Below are positions 18,154-27,356 of a DNA stretch of 64,000 nt, piece after piece. This DNA comes from Mucilaginibacter roseus. Its GTDB lineage: Bacteria; Bacteroidota; Bacteroidia; Sphingobacteriales; Sphingobacteriaceae. A model generated the notes under the pieces. That model worked only from the letters and a program-made list of their open reading frames with translations. It was not told where the DNA came from and did no database searches. Location of the stretch: NCBI RefSeq assembly GCF_021215455.1, contig NZ_JAJPWV010000004.1:62001-126000 (forward strand), in the 5' to 3' direction. A program made the position numbers and the translations under genes. Numbering within the stretch: position 1 is the stretch's first letter; each line of letters opens with the position of its first letter.

Positions 18154-18850
18154 CATTGATTTCCGACCCCTCAGCAAAAAACGCGGATTGAGGTCTTACG
18201 GTAAGGTAAGGCTCGAAAGTTGCTCCGTATAGCGCCTTAACATCGGCATCAAACACAAAATCTGTAACCTCGCCTATTCGCCAGGGCTCATGTTCTACCT
18301 GGTATTCCATTGAATTTACATCACTGCGGCGGTTATAACCCCAGTAATGCTCTAAAATAAACTCTTCCGCGCTTCCGGCCGTCATCGGTATAAAATTATT
18401 GCTGACCGTAGCACCGAGCTTATTCCAACGCCCGTTGAGTTTCCATTCGTATAGGTATGAGGTATGATCAGCGTCAACACTTGCTATTTGATGCCGCATA
18501 GGTAAACGGCGGTAATGCTCTTTATATAACGTGTTAGCTATAAGTGGAATCATGGGTTTAGGTACAATCTCACTTACAAATACGGTTCCGCGCTTCCACT
18601 CCTTGCCATCAAAATGCCGAACGTAAAAGCGCAGGTTAACTTCCTCAAAGTTGACATGTCCGGGCCATTTAACTCCAAGCACCCGTGTGTCTAAAAACAG
18701 AAAACCGACCATGCTCACTAAACATTTGCCCTGCCACAAATCAAGCTCGGTAGCGGCTGGTAAATAAGGTTTCAATATTTCCGAATCTACCTCGTAATTT
18801 AACATCACCAGGTTTTTCCAGGTAGCTGTGAGAAATTTGATTTTAGCCAT
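18107..18850 (-). CDS. DUF2071 family protein (YqjF-like, acetoacetate-decarboxylase-like fold)
   Basis: The 247-residue protein shows the DUF2071 pattern: ATWKNLVMLNYEVDSEILKPYLP at the N-terminus, SMVGFLFLDTRVLG, EVNLRFYVR, and the C-terminal PQSAFFAEGSEINV. The family is predicted to have an acetoacetate-decarboxylase-like beta fold; no reaction is established that I know of. Its final 47 bp are antisense to the end of pabB. The start codon comes directly after the U-tract of the M48 gene's terminator, leaving no obvious room for a promoter, so expression may depend on read-through. Confidence 0.85.
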   Translation of the reverse strand: MAKIKFLTATWKNLVMLNYEVDSEILKPYLPAATELDLWQGKCLVSMVGFLFLDTRVLGVKWPGHVNFEEVNLRFYVRHFDGKEWKRGTVFVSEIVPKPMIPLIANTLYKEHYRRLPMRHQIASVDADHTSYLYEWKLNGRWNKLGATVSNNFIPMTAGSAEEFILEHYWGYNRRSDVNSMEYQVEHEPWRIGEVTDFVFDADVKALYGATFEPYLTVRPQSAFFAEGSEINVRAASRLMIAPILPK

Positions 18851-18851
18851 T

Positions 18852-18883
18852 AAAAAAAATCCCGCCCTTATGAGAGGCGGGAT
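18852..18883 (-). terminator. Intrinsic terminator of the M48 gene, touching the DUF2071 start
   Basis: On the minus strand, stem ATCCCGCC (18883-18876) / GGCGGGAT (18866-18859) with a 9-nt loop, then eight T. One base later comes the DUF2071 ATG. Confidence 0.85.
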
Positions 18884-18893
18884 GCAAAATACT

Positions 18894-19703
18894 TTATTTC
18901 TTGTAATACTTCATCGCTTCGGGTATGCGGTTCTGTATGTTGCGTATACGGGTAGCGTCTGACGGGTGCGTACTTAAAAACTCCGGTGGCGCTCCGCCAG
19001 CTTGCTTTGACGCCGCCATACGTTGCCAGAAAGCAACTGCCTCGTTCGGATCATAACCGGCCATTGCCATAAAGGTTAAACCTAATCTATCAGCTTCTGA
19101 CTCGTTATCCCTTGAATATTTTAACAGGGCTAACTGTCCGCCCACACCATATAATTGACCAATAACTGCTTGCGTAGCTTGCGATTGACCGCCTGTGGCT
19201 GCACCAACTACCGCGCCGCCAGCCTCGGCTGCCATCTGTTTTGACATTTGCTCCGCAGAGTGGCGTGCTATAGCGTGCGCTATTTCGTGGCCCATTACTA
19301 CCGCTAAACCTGCATCGGTTTTTGTAACCGGCAGTATGCCGCTGTATACCGCTACCTTTCCACCAGGCATACACCAGGCGTTTATCTCGGGGCTTTGTAT
19401 CAGGTTAAATTCCCATTTAAAATTATACTGATCGGCATAGCCATTATCTTTTAAATATTTCTCAATTGCAACGGCAAGCCTGCTACCTATTGTTTTAACG
19501 CGCTGCGCATCACTTGTACCACTAATCACTTTTGTTTTCGGATCGGAAAGTAATTGCTGATAGCTTTGTGCCGCTGCCTGATTGATCTGGTCATCGCTAA
19601 CTAAGCTAAGCTGTTTACGGCCGGTAAGCGGCACTGTGGAGCATGAATAAACAACAACACTTGCTACAAAGGCCAGCATTGCAAATGGTTTAAATGATTT
19701 CAT
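18894..19703 (-). CDS. M48-family zinc metalloprotease, lipoprotein
   Basis: The 269-residue protein has a lipoprotein signal ending VVYSC (Cys21) and the typical N-terminal PLTGRKQLSLVSD. The zinc site HEIAH (His139, Glu140, His143) lies in VVMGHEIAHAIARHS, with the third ligand in NESEADRLG. A Gly/Ala-rich stretch follows the active site. Members of this LoiP/BepA-like group degrade or help assemble outer-membrane proteins in the periplasm. It has its own terminator and lies 5 nt downstream of plsY, so it may share that transcript. Confidence 0.92.
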   Translation of the reverse strand: MKSFKPFAMLAFVASVVVYSCSTVPLTGRKQLSLVSDDQINQAAAQSYQQLLSDPKTKVISGTSDAQRVKTIGSRLAVAIEKYLKDNGYADQYNFKWEFNLIQSPEINAWCMPGGKVAVYSGILPVTKTDAGLAVVMGHEIAHAIARHSAEQMSKQMAAEAGGAVVGAATGGQSQATQAVIGQLYGVGGQLALLKYSRDNESEADRLGLTFMAMAGYDPNEAVAFWQRMAASKQAGGAPPEFLSTHPSDATRIRNIQNRIPEAMKYYKK

Positions 19704-19708
19704 AGAGT

Positions 19709-20356
19709 TTAAGTGACTTTTTTTTTAAACAAATTAACCTTCGACTCCGTGCCTTTCAATAAACGCTCGATATTTTTTTGATGAGTTACTAATACCAGCA
19801 GACATATGCACATGCCATAAATAATGACCGATTTTATATACACCGGAAATATAAATGCTACACCGATGGGATATGTAAAGCCGGCAATTATTGAGCTTAA
19901 TGACACATAACGCGTTATTAGCAAAACAACAATAAATACCACTACGCAAAGCAGGGCCGCATGCAGATTAATAGCTAATATCATTCCAAACAGGGTTGCA
20001 ACGCCTTTACCGCCCCTAAAGCCGGCAAATATCGGGAACAGGTGACCCATTACCGCGGCTATACCAAGGGCAAGCGCGTAATTAGTAAACGCTACGGAAT
20101 TATGCGGGCCGGTAGTGGATACACCGATTATGTAAGCGAGATTGGTGGCTGTCCACCCTTTCAGGATATCAATAAGCATTACTGGAATACCTGCCTGCTT
20201 GCCCAATACCCTGAAAGTATTGGTAGCGCCGGCGTTACCGCTGCCATATTCACGCACATCAATGCCGTAAAATGATAAACCTATCCACACAGCTGTTGGT
20301 ATAGACCCGCAAAGGTAAGCCAGTATGAGTGCCGTAATTGAATAAATGGATATCAT
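19709..20356 (-). CDS. plsY: Acyl-phosphate:glycerol-3-phosphate acyltransferase
   Basis: The 215-residue inner-membrane enzyme transfers an acyl group from acyl-phosphate to glycerol-3-phosphate, starting phospholipid synthesis. It has about five membrane helices and the three PlsY loops: YGSGNAGATNTFRVLGK (~residue 37), GFRGGKGVAT (~112) and the C-terminal HQKNIERLLKGTE. Length is normal. It lies downstream of nadC on the same strand, with a 46-nt gap. Confidence 0.95.
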   Translation of the reverse strand: MISIYSITALILAYLCGSIPTAVWIGLSFYGIDVREYGSGNAGATNTFRVLGKQAGIPVMLIDILKGWTATNLAYIIGVSTTGPHNSVAFTNYALALGIAAVMGHLFPIFAGFRGGKGVATLFGMILAINLHAALLCVVVFIVVLLITRYVSLSSIIAGFTYPIGVAFIFPVYIKSVIIYGMCICLLVLVTHQKNIERLLKGTESKVNLFKKKVT

Positions 20357-20402
20357 ATACCCGCTTTGTATTTTAGGTTGCGAAGCGTAAAGTTCAATAT
20401 CA

Positions 20403-21242
20403 TTAACTAATAGCTTTTAAGCTCAGATCAAGGCTTTTAACTGAATGCGTTAAGGCACCCATTGATATGTAATCAACACCGCAAGCGGCATAATCGCGTA
20501 CGTTATCAATAGTAATACCGCCCGATGCCTCGGTAATATAACGGCCGTTAACTATAGCTACGGCCTGCCTCAAATCGTCAAATTTAAAATTGTCGAGCAA
20601 TATACGGTCAACACCGCCCGTTTGCAAAACCTGCTCTAGTTCGTCAAGATTACGCACTTCAATTTCAATAGCCAGTTTTTTATGCGTAGCGGTATATTCT
20701 AATGCATTCCCGATGGCCTGCCTTACTCCGCCCGAGTAATCAACATGGTTATCCTTAATCAGGATCATGTCATACAAGCCAAAACGGTGGTTAACGCCGC
20801 CGCCTATACGTACAGCCCATTTTTCGAGGTAACGCAGGCCCGGCGTGGTTTTGCGGGTATCAAGCACTTTAGTGTTGGTTCCGGCCAGCATGTCAACTAT
20901 CTGCCGGGTAACAGTAGCGATACCGCTCATGCGCTGCATACAGTTCAATACCAAACGTTCGGCTATAAGTATGCTGTGTACGCTGCCTTCCACAATTAGC
21001 ACCACATCCTTTACTTTCACGGCATCGCCATCCTGTAAATAGGTAGTCACCTTAAGCTCTGGGTCAACAGTATTAAATATTTCAAGCGCCAGTTCAACAC
21101 CGGCTAAAATACCTTCGTCTTTTACCAGGAGATGCGCCTTACCGGTAGTCCCGGCCGGAATAGTGGCTAAAGAGGTATGGTCGCCGTCGCCCACATCTTC
21201 CTGTAATGAATTGATAATAAAGTTCTTGATCAGTTCCTTGTC
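20403..21242 (-). CDS. nadC: Nicotinate-nucleotide pyrophosphorylase (quinolinate phosphoribosyltransferase)
   Basis: The enzyme converts quinolinate and PRPP to nicotinate mononucleotide in NAD synthesis. Family motifs are QEDVGDGDHTS at the N-terminus, RKTTPGLRYLEKWAV and GGVNHRFGLYDMILIKDNH in the middle, then ILLDNFKFD and EASGGI near the end. The frame is open to a TTG at 21287, but I place the start at TTG 21242, giving 279 residues and the usual DKELIKNFI beginning. A TATTTTTG promoter element at 21266-21273 lies within the longer version. No ATG is available at either position. nadA and nadB are not in the window. Confidence 0.93.
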   Translation of the reverse strand, partial: DKELIKNFIINSLQEDVGDGDHTSLATIPAGTTGKAHLLVKDEGILAGVELALEIFNTVDPELKVTTYLQDGDAVKVKDVVLIVEGSVHSILIAERLVLNCMQRMSGIATVTRQIVDMLAGTNTKVLDTRKTTPGLRYLEKWAVRIGGGVNHRFGLYDMILIKDNHVDYSGGVRQAIGNALEYTATHKKLAIEIEVRNLDELEQVLQTGGVDRILLDNFKFDDLRQAVAIVNGRYITEASGGITIDNVRDYAACGVDYISMGALTHSVKSLDLSLKAIS

Positions 21243-21265
21243 CAAAATTGCGTGTTTAGTGCCCT

Positions 21266-21273
21266 CAAAAATA
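21266..21273 (-). promoter_or_regulatory. -7 element (TATTTTTG) for nadC
   Basis: TATTTTTG on the minus strand matches TAnnTTTG and lies 23 nt from the preferred TTG start at 21242. It is used here as support for the shorter start. Confidence 0.35.
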
Positions 21274-21290
21274 AGAACAATTGACAATTA

Positions 21291-21686
21291 TTAAGCTTTT
21301 TCAGCTTCAATACGCAAATCTATGATCTGTAAAACACCCTTAGTTCCGTTTAGGGTGAAAGATACACGGAAAGCGCCCTTATCAGTAGTAAGCAACAATA
21401 CGCCCAGCCGGTACGCATTGCTTGTATTAACCCGATGTAGCACTTTAACACTCTTAGGCTTATTTTGTGTGAAGAATTTACTTAATATGATACCGGCCTG
21501 TGTATTTGAGTAAGTTTCTTCCTTTTTAAGTAAGGATACATCAAGCGTGGGCGCCATTTGCTTGGTAAGCTCTGTGGCATTGCCCTGCTTAAAAAGCTCG
21601 GCAACGCTATCTATCGGATCAACGGTGGTTGCCGATTGCAAAACAAAAAACATCACCAGTAATGGTAAAAATTGGAGCTTTCTCAT
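21291..21686 (-). CDS. DUF4783 domain protein, exported
   Basis: The ~131-residue Bacteroidota-specific protein has a signal peptide (MRKLQFLPLLVMFFVLQSAT). The DUF4783 core follows: DPIDSVAELFKQGNATELTK, a TLDVSLLKKEETYSNTQA segment, then AFRVSFTLNGTKGVLQIIDLRIE. The fold is NTF2-like by family description; the role is unknown. The ATG at 21686 is preferred over the in-frame TTG at 21701. It directly precedes nadC on the minus strand, a pairing I recall as common in this phylum. Confidence 0.85.
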   Translation of the reverse strand: MRKLQFLPLLVMFFVLQSATTVDPIDSVAELFKQGNATELTKQMAPTLDVSLLKKEETYSNTQAGIILSKFFTQNKPKSVKVLHRVNTSNAYRLGVLLLTTDKGAFRVSFTLNGTKGVLQIIDLRIEAEKA

Positions 21687-21772
21687 AATCCTCGATAGCA
21701 AGTTACAACAAATTATTACAATAAAACAAGCATATTAATACGCATAAAGTGTTAAAGTTTACACGAGGCCTT

Positions 21773-21780
21773 TATATTTG
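21773..21780 (+). promoter_or_regulatory. -7 element (TATATTTG) of gpmI
   Basis: TATATTTG matches TAnnTTTG, followed by CGAT and then the GTG start at 21785. It argues for the inner GTG over the upstream GTG at 21749. Confidence 0.45.
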
Positions 21781-21784
21781 CGAT

Positions 21785-23308
21785 GTGGAAACTAATAAAA
21801 AACTTGTACTGATGATACTTGACGGCTGGGGATATGGCCGTCAGGATCAGTCGAACGCTATATATGCAGCCAATACGCCATTTTTTGATTCGCTGTTACA
21901 ACAATACCCAAATTCTAAACTCGAAGCATCGGGCACGGCAGTAGGTTTGCCTGCCGGGCAAATGGGCAACTCCGAAGTTGGCCACATGAACCTGGGCGCG
22001 GGCCGCGTGGTTTACCAGGAGCTTGGCCGCATTAATAAGGCGGTTGACGAGAAAGAGCTTGCCGGTAACCTGGTTGTTAAAGAAGCGTTTGACTATGCCA
22101 AACAAAACGGAAAAGATGTGCACTTTATCGGCCTCCTGTCCGACGGTGGTGTACACTCGCACATTTACCACCTGAAAGGTTTGGTTGATGTAACCCGCGA
22201 GTACGGCCTCGCTAATGTATATATACACGCCTTTTTGGATGGACGCGATACTGATCCGCAATCAGGTTTAGGATTTATTTCTGAACTCGAAGAATACATT
22301 GCCCCTACCACAGCAAAACTGGCTTCAGCTATTGGCCGCTACTACGCCATGGACCGTGATAACCGCTGGGAGCGTGTGAAACAGGCCTATGACTTATTGG
22401 TGAACGGAACCGGAAAGCCGGTACAAAGCATTACCGATGCCATCAAACAATCGTACGCTGAAGATGTAACTGATGAGTTTGTTTTGCCTCTGGTTAAAAC
22501 CGACGAAAACGGCGCACCCATTGCCGTAATAAAAGAAGGCGATGTGGTGATCTGTTTTAACTTCCGTACTGACCGTGGCCGCGAGATCAGTTTGGCCCTA
22601 ACCCAAAAAGCTTTCCCGGAATACAATCTGCATCCGCTGAAAATAAAATACGTTACCATGACCTCGTATGACGATACGTTTAACGATGTTGAGGTGATTT
22701 TCAGGAAGGATGACCTGACCAAAACCATTGGTGAGGTACTACAAGATGCCGGTAAAACACAAATCCGTATCGCGGAAACCGAGAAATACCCACACGTTAC
22801 CTTTTTCTTTTCGGGCGGACGTGAAAAGGAATTTGAAGGTGAAAAACGCCTTTTGATCCCGTCTCCAAAGGTAGCTACTTATGACCTGCAGCCCGAAATG
22901 AGCGCCCAAGGTATACGAGACGCTATTATTCCGGAGCTCGAAAATAAATGGCCCGACTTTGTGTGCCTCAATTTTGCCAATACGGATATGGTTGGCCATA
23001 CCGGCGTTTTTGAAGCTGTAGTAAAAGCAGCCGAAACAGTGGATGCCTGCACTAAAGCAGTAGTTGAAACAGGTTTAAAAAACGGCTATTCGTTCATCAT
23101 CATTGCTGACCATGGCAATGCCGATTACATGATAAACGACGACGGATCGCCCAACACGGCTCATACCACTAACCTGGTACCTTGCGTTATAATTGACAGC
23201 GACGTAAAAACCGTAAACGACGGCAAGCTTGGCGATATCGCTCCTACTGTACTTAAAATACTGGGCGTGAACATCCCGGCTGAAATGACGGGCAATGTAC
23301 TGGTATAA
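21785..23308 (+). CDS. gpmI: 2,3-bisphosphoglycerate-independent phosphoglycerate mutase
   Basis: This 507-residue manganese enzyme interconverts 3- and 2-phosphoglycerate in glycolysis. Metal and catalytic motifs are LMILDGWGYG at the start, QMGNSEVGHMNLGAGR with the catalytic Ser, FLDGRDTDPQSG, NFRTDRGREIS, NTDMVGHTG and ADHGNADYM. I start it at GTG 21785 (ETNKKLV...), giving the usual length; a GTG at 21749 would add 12 residues but lies upstream of the -7 element. The 3' end overlaps the next lipoprotein gene by 14 nt. Confidence 0.96.
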   Translation: METNKKLVLMILDGWGYGRQDQSNAIYAANTPFFDSLLQQYPNSKLEASGTAVGLPAGQMGNSEVGHMNLGAGRVVYQELGRINKAVDEKELAGNLVVKEAFDYAKQNGKDVHFIGLLSDGGVHSHIYHLKGLVDVTREYGLANVYIHAFLDGRDTDPQSGLGFISELEEYIAPTTAKLASAIGRYYAMDRDNRWERVKQAYDLLVNGTGKPVQSITDAIKQSYAEDVTDEFVLPLVKTDENGAPIAVIKEGDVVICFNFRTDRGREISLALTQKAFPEYNLHPLKIKYVTMTSYDDTFNDVEVIFRKDDLTKTIGEVLQDAGKTQIRIAETEKYPHVTFFFSGGREKEFEGEKRLLIPSPKVATYDLQPEMSAQGIRDAIIPELENKWPDFVCLNFANTDMVGHTGVFEAVVKAAETVDACTKAVVETGLKNGYSFIIIADHGNADYMINDDGSPNTAHTTNLVPCVIIDSDVKTVNDGKLGDIAPTVLKILGVNIPAEMTGNVLV

Positions 23309-23834
23309 ACGTTTTAAAATATTAGCTTTATCAGCAACCATTGCATCAGCACTTGTTTCATGCAAGCCTGATGCAGCGGTTGAAGGTAACCGCTATTTTG
23401 ACATAAAAGGTTACTTTAGTAACGAAGCTGAACGGCTCACCAAACTTCATCCGCATGTTGAAAAAACGGTAAAGCATAACAGGCAAAGCGAAAGCCGCGA
23501 CCTTGGCATATCCAGCTGGAAGGATGAGCTGGGCTTGTTTAGCGGGTCAGATATTAATAAACCTGCCTGGCGCGATAGTTATACTGTTACTAAACGAGGT
23601 AACACTACGGTTTACAAAGCAAAACTGCCCGAACTTAAAACGCAATCCATCACCATAATAAACAATGGTGATAAGGTGCAATCAATAGATATTGTTAACC
23701 ACACATCCAACCTGCTTTACACCAGCACCGAGAATTTAAGCTATTATCCTGATTCGGCCTATCACATCGGCAAAGTACAGCATGTTCGCCTGCTTGGCGA
23801 AAACAGCTATGATATTAATAGTCGTTTTAATTAA
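23295..23834 (+). CDS. Hypothetical lipoprotein, 179 aa
   Basis: I do not recognise a named family. The protein begins with a lipoprotein signal (ILALSATIASALVSC, lipidated Cys at about residue 23). The mature part of about 155 residues looks rich in beta strands, with NTTVYKAKLPELKTQSITI and HVRLLGENSYDIN. It overlaps the end of gpmI by 14 nt and is probably cotranscribed with it. The stop codon shares bases with the stop of the convergent TPR gene. Localisation to the periplasm or an outer-membrane leaflet is likely; function unknown. Confidence 0.8.
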   Translation: MYWYKRFKILALSATIASALVSCKPDAAVEGNRYFDIKGYFSNEAERLTKLHPHVEKTVKHNRQSESRDLGISSWKDELGLFSGSDINKPAWRDSYTVTKRGNTTVYKAKLPELKTQSITIINNGDKVQSIDIVNHTSNLLYTSTENLSYYPDSAYHIGKVQHVRLLGENSYDINSRFN

Positions 23835-24463
23835 CTGCGTTTACCTGTAGCGGTAGCCAGCTTTTCCTTTGAAAGATCGATCAGCGTAGATATATCACTG
23901 CGGCCCGGATTGGTATCCATTATTTTTTGCAGATCATTTATAGATGCCCGTAATGAGTTTATACCACGGTTACGGTCGGCATTGTTAGCCGCATGCTCTA
24001 ATTTAAATAAACCATATTCACGGTAAGCTATACCACGGTTTTGGTAGAGCTTCATATCATTCGGATCTGCGCTCACCGCAATAGCTTTAGTTAAATCCTG
24101 AATAGCGCCTAACAAATGTTTTTCTTTCTCCTGCGCGGACAGGGATGCATCCCGGCCCAAAAAAGCTTTTGAACGTGCCCGGTAATAATAAGCTGAGGCA
24201 TCAACCGGCTTTATAGCAATAACCTTTGTGTAAGCAATAATGGATTTTTTGTAATTCTCGCTGTGGTAATAAGAATAACCCAGCATCCACAGGGCGTTGG
24301 CATTGGTTGAATCAACGAGGCATGCCTTTTCCAGCTGCTTTACAGCAGACTTAAAGTTACCATCCAGCAAAGCCTGCTCGCCAAGTTTTACGTAAGCGCT
24401 TTGAGCCAGGGATGTCTCGATGGTTGAAAAAAGTAGTAATGATATTATAGCCGATAATCTCAT
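23831..24463 (-). CDS. Tetratricopeptide-repeat protein, exported
   Basis: The ~210-residue protein has a signal peptide (MRLSAIISLLLFSTIETSLAQS) and at least three TPR units: YVKLGEQALLDGNFKSAVKQ, ALWMLGYSYYHSENYKKSI and ASAYYYRARSKAFLG, then a fourth around DPNDMKLYQNRGIAYREYG. TPRs mediate protein contacts, and the signal places it in the periplasm. The partner is unknown. The ATG at 24463 is preferred to an in-frame TTG at 24484, which lies against the TAATTTTG promoter element. It converges on the lipoprotein gene with a 4-nt overlap. Confidence 0.85.
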   Translation of the reverse strand: MRLSAIISLLLFSTIETSLAQSAYVKLGEQALLDGNFKSAVKQLEKACLVDSTNANALWMLGYSYYHSENYKKSIIAYTKVIAIKPVDASAYYYRARSKAFLGRDASLSAQEKEKHLLGAIQDLTKAIAVSADPNDMKLYQNRGIAYREYGLFKLEHAANNADRNRGINSLRASINDLQKIMDTNPGRSDISTLIDLSKEKLATATGKRS

Positions 24464-24481
24464 CAATAACCCAGGGGTGAA

Positions 24482-24489
24482 CAAAATTA
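24482..24489 (-). promoter_or_regulatory. -7 element (TAATTTTG) of the TPR gene
   Basis: TAATTTTG on the minus strand matches TAnnTTTG and lies 18 nt before the ATG at 24463. No -33 box is obvious. Confidence 0.4.
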
Positions 24490-24800
24490 GTATAACATTA
24501 ACTAACTTTGCAACAAAATATTATAAGGTTTTGCACTAATTGTGAAATTTATACCCGGTATAAATAACAAAGTTGATGACTTTTTTTCAGCCCGGGTATA
24601 CAAAGCCGGTTTTAAGCTGAATAACCTACCTTAACGCTGTTGACTAATTTACAATGGGTTAGCCCATAAATACTTAATTAAGCAGTATTTTATGATTATT
24701 GGCACAGCAGTTGAAACATATATAATAACTGTTAAATAACGCGTTAAATAGTCTGCCTGGTACAACCCGGCTGACATTATGGCGTTAAAATTTTATTTTA
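24490..24800. other. Gene-free region upstream of lon with operator-like palindromes
   Basis: No convincing gene lies here. It is A/T-rich and holds several symmetrical sequences. ATTTATACC-C-GGTATAAAT at 24547-24565 is a perfect 9-bp inverted repeat around one base. A related half-site, CCCGGGTATAC, follows about 40 nt later. ATGGG-TTAG-CCCAT lies at 24654-24667. A plus-strand TAACTTTG sits at 24503-24510. These could be binding sites controlling lon or the divergent TPR gene; no known heat-shock element is recognised. Confidence 0.5.
24547..24565. promoter_or_regulatory. Perfect 19-nt palindrome, possible operator
   Basis: ATTTATACC (24547-24555), central C, GGTATAAAT (24557-24565). Symmetry and position between the divergent TPR and lon genes suggest a dimeric regulator site. 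The regulator is unknown. Confidence 0.4.
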
Positions 24801-27275
24801 ATGAGTTACGACCCGTTTGACTTTAAAAATACTTTACCTATTATAAATGAGGAATCAGAGTTCTTTCCGTTAATGTCGTCAGAAGACGAGGCGGAGATGA
24901 ACAATGAGGAATTACCTCAATCATTACCCATACTGCCGTTACGTAACACCGTATTGTTTCCGGGTGTTGTGATACCTATCACTGTTGGTCGCGATAAATC
25001 TATCAAACTGATACGCGACGCCAATAAAGGCGACCGCATGATTGGCGTTGTGGCACAACAAGATGTATCTGTTGAAGATCCTGATTTTACCCAGCTTTGC
25101 CATGTAGGTACCCTGGCCGTTATTATCAAGGTACTTCAAATGCCTGATGGTAACACCACAGTGATCATCCAAGGTAAAAAGCGCTTTTTACTAAAAGAGG
25201 AGCTGCAAAGTGAACCTTACATAAAAGCGACCATTGAATCGTACCGGGATACACCGCTGAAAGAGGATAAGGAATTTAAGGCCATGATATCTTCTATCAA
25301 AGATATGGCCATGAGTATCATCCAACTTTCGCCAAACATCCCGAGTGAGGCAGGCATCGCTATAAAAAATATTGAGAGCACCGCTTTCCTGATCAACTTT
25401 ATTGCCTCTAACATGAATGCCGAAATGTCGGCAAAGCAGCGCTTGCTTGAAGTATCAAGCCTACGCGAAAGGGCCAACATGGTGTTGGAGCATTTAACGC
25501 TCGACCTGCAGATGCTGGAACTGAAAAACCAGATACAAACAAAAGTGCGCGTTGACCTTGACAAGCAGCAGCGTGATTACTTTTTAAACCAGCAGCTTAA
25601 AACCATACAAGAAGAATTAGGCGGTAGCAGCCCTGACCTCGAGATAGAAAATCTGCGCCAGCGTGCTATAAAAAAGAAATGGGCAAAAGAAGTAAGCGAC
25701 CACTTTAATAAGGAACTGGAGAAACTGGCACGTACCAACCCAGCCGCTGCCGATTACTCGGTGCAGATGAATTACCTGGAGTTGCTGCTTGACCTGCCCT
25801 GGAACGAGTTCACTAAAGACAACTTTGACCTGAAACGCGCTCAAAAAGTGCTGGATAAGGATCACTTTGGCTTAGACAAGGTAAAACGCCGCATAATTGA
25901 ATACCTGGCCGTGCTAAAATTAAAGCACGACATGAAAGCGCCTATCCTGTGCCTTGTTGGCCCTCCGGGTGTTGGTAAAACCAGTTTAGGTAAATCAATA
26001 GCCAAGGCGCTTGGCCGCAAGTATGTACGTATGGCCCTCGGCGGCGTGCGCGATGAGGCTGAGATACGCGGTCACCGCAAAACATATATCGGAGCGATGC
26101 CGGGCCGCATTATTCAATCTATCAAGAAAGCCGGCGCTGCCAACCCTGTCTTTATATTAGATGAGATAGATAAGGTAGGTAACGACTTTCGCGGCGACCC
26201 ATCATCAGCATTGCTTGAAGTGCTTGATCCGGAACAGAACAGCACATTTTATGACCATTACGTTGAGCTGGATTTTGACCTGTCAAACGTAATGTTTATC
26301 GCGACAGCAAACTCCTTGAGCACTATACAGCCTGCCTTGCTTGATCGTATGGAGATTATCGAAGTAAACGGCTATACCATTGAGGAAAAAGTAGAGATTG
26401 CCAAGCAACACCTGCTGCCAAAGCAACGCGAAGCGCATGGCCTGAAAAGCAAGGATATTGCGCTTAAGCCGGATGTAATTGAGAAGGTAATTGAGGATTA
26501 CACTCGTGAATCTGGTGTACGTTCTCTGGAGAAAAAGATAGGCTCGGTAGTTCGGGGCATTGCCAAAAGCATTGCGCTTGAAGAGCCGTACAATACCAAC
26601 GTCAACAAAAAGGACATCGAAACTATATTGGGCGCCCCTATTTTTGATAAGGACCTATATGAAGGCAACGATGTGGCCGGTGTTGTAACCGGTTTGGCCT
26701 GGACTTCAGTTGGTGGTGACATCCTGTTCATTGAAGCAAGCCTTAGTCCGGGTAAAGGTAGATTAACACTTACCGGTAGCCTGGGTGATGTGATGAAGGA
26801 GTCGGCGGTGATAGCGTTGGCTTACCTGCGCGCTCATGCATCCTACTTTGACATTGATGCACGTTTGTTTGACCAATGGGATGTACACATACACGTTCCG
26901 GCTGGCGCAACGCCTAAAGATGGCCCATCGGCAGGTATTACCATGCTAACGGCACTAACTTCGGCGTTTACCCAACGCAAGGTTAAGCAAAACCTGGCCA
27001 TGACGGGCGAGATTACCCTGCGCGGCCGTGTGCTGCCCGTAGGTGGTATTAAAGAGAAAATACTGGCGGCCAAACGTGCCAACATTAAGGAGATCATCCT
27101 GTGTAAATCAAACCAGAAAGATATACTGGAAATCAAGGAAAATTACATCAAGGATTTAACCTTTCATTACGTTACGGACATGCGCGAGGTGATCAACCTG
27201 GCTTTACTTAACGAGCAGGTGAAAGAGCCGCTTGACCTCAAGATAAAAGAGGATATCAAACCCGCATTAAATTAA
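24801..27275 (+). CDS. lon: ATP-dependent protease Lon
   Basis: The 824-residue cytoplasmic protease has the LonA layout. The N-terminal substrate-binding domain covers ~35-230 ([19 protein letters not shown]), a helical linker follows, then the AAA+ module with Walker [16 protein letters not shown] (~390) and FILDEIDK as Walker B. The C-terminal protease domain has the catalytic Ser in [11 protein letters not shown] and Lys in [14 protein letters not shown]. Length is normal. It is flanked by a long regulatory-looking gap and a strong terminator, so it is monocistronic. It degrades misfolded and regulatory proteins. Confidence 0.98.
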   Translation: MSYDPFDFKNTLPIINEESEFFPLMSSEDEAEMNNEELPQSLPILPLRNTVLFPGVVIPITVGRDKSIKLIRDANKGDRMIGVVAQQDVSVEDPDFTQLCHVGTLAVIIKVLQMPDGNTTVIIQGKKRFLLKEELQSEPYIKATIESYRDTPLKEDKEFKAMISSIKDMAMSIIQLSPNIPSEAGIAIKNIESTAFLINFIASNMNAEMSAKQRLLEVSSLRERANMVLEHLTLDLQMLELKNQIQTKVRVDLDKQQRDYFLNQQLKTIQEELGGSSPDLEIENLRQRAIKKKWAKEVSDHFNKELEKLARTNPAAADYSVQMNYLELLLDLPWNEFTKDNFDLKRAQKVLDKDHFGLDKVKRRIIEYLAVLKLKHDMKAPILCLVGPPGVGKTSLGKSIAKALGRKYVRMALGGVRDEAEIRGHRKTYIGAMPGRIIQSIKKAGAANPVFILDEIDKVGNDFRGDPSSALLEVLDPEQNSTFYDHYVELDFDLSNVMFIATANSLSTIQPALLDRMEIIEVNGYTIEEKVEIAKQHLLPKQREAHGLKSKDIALKPDVIEKVIEDYTRESGVRSLEKKIGSVVRGIAKSIALEEPYNTNVNKKDIETILGAPIFDKDLYEGNDVAGVVTGLAWTSVGGDILFIEASLSPGKGRLTLTGSLGDVMKESAVIALAYLRAHASYFDIDARLFDQWDVHIHVPAGATPKDGPSAGITMLTALTSAFTQRKVKQNLAMTGEITLRGRVLPVGGIKEKILAAKRANIKEIILCKSNQKDILEIKENYIKDLTFHYVTDMREVINLALLNEQVKEPLDLKIKEDIKPALN

Positions 27276-27302
27276 ATTTTAAGCAAAATATAAATTACCT
27301 TT

Positions 27303-27333
27303 AAAGCCGGATCAATATTGATCCGGCTTTTTT
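27303..27333 (+). terminator. Intrinsic terminator of lon (28-bp perfect palindrome)
   Basis: Half-site AAAGCCGGATCAAT repeats inverted with no loop bases between the halves (27303-27330), followed by more T. In RNA the loop forms from the central bases. Confidence 0.88.
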
Positions 27334-27356
27334 ATTGACATTCCCCCTGTTAATTA

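Noticed and set aside
24649..24777. 42-codon minus-strand ORF in the gap upstream of lon
   Set aside because: Hydrophobic but with no recognisable family, poor codon use and no start signal. It overlaps palindromic regulatory-looking DNA.
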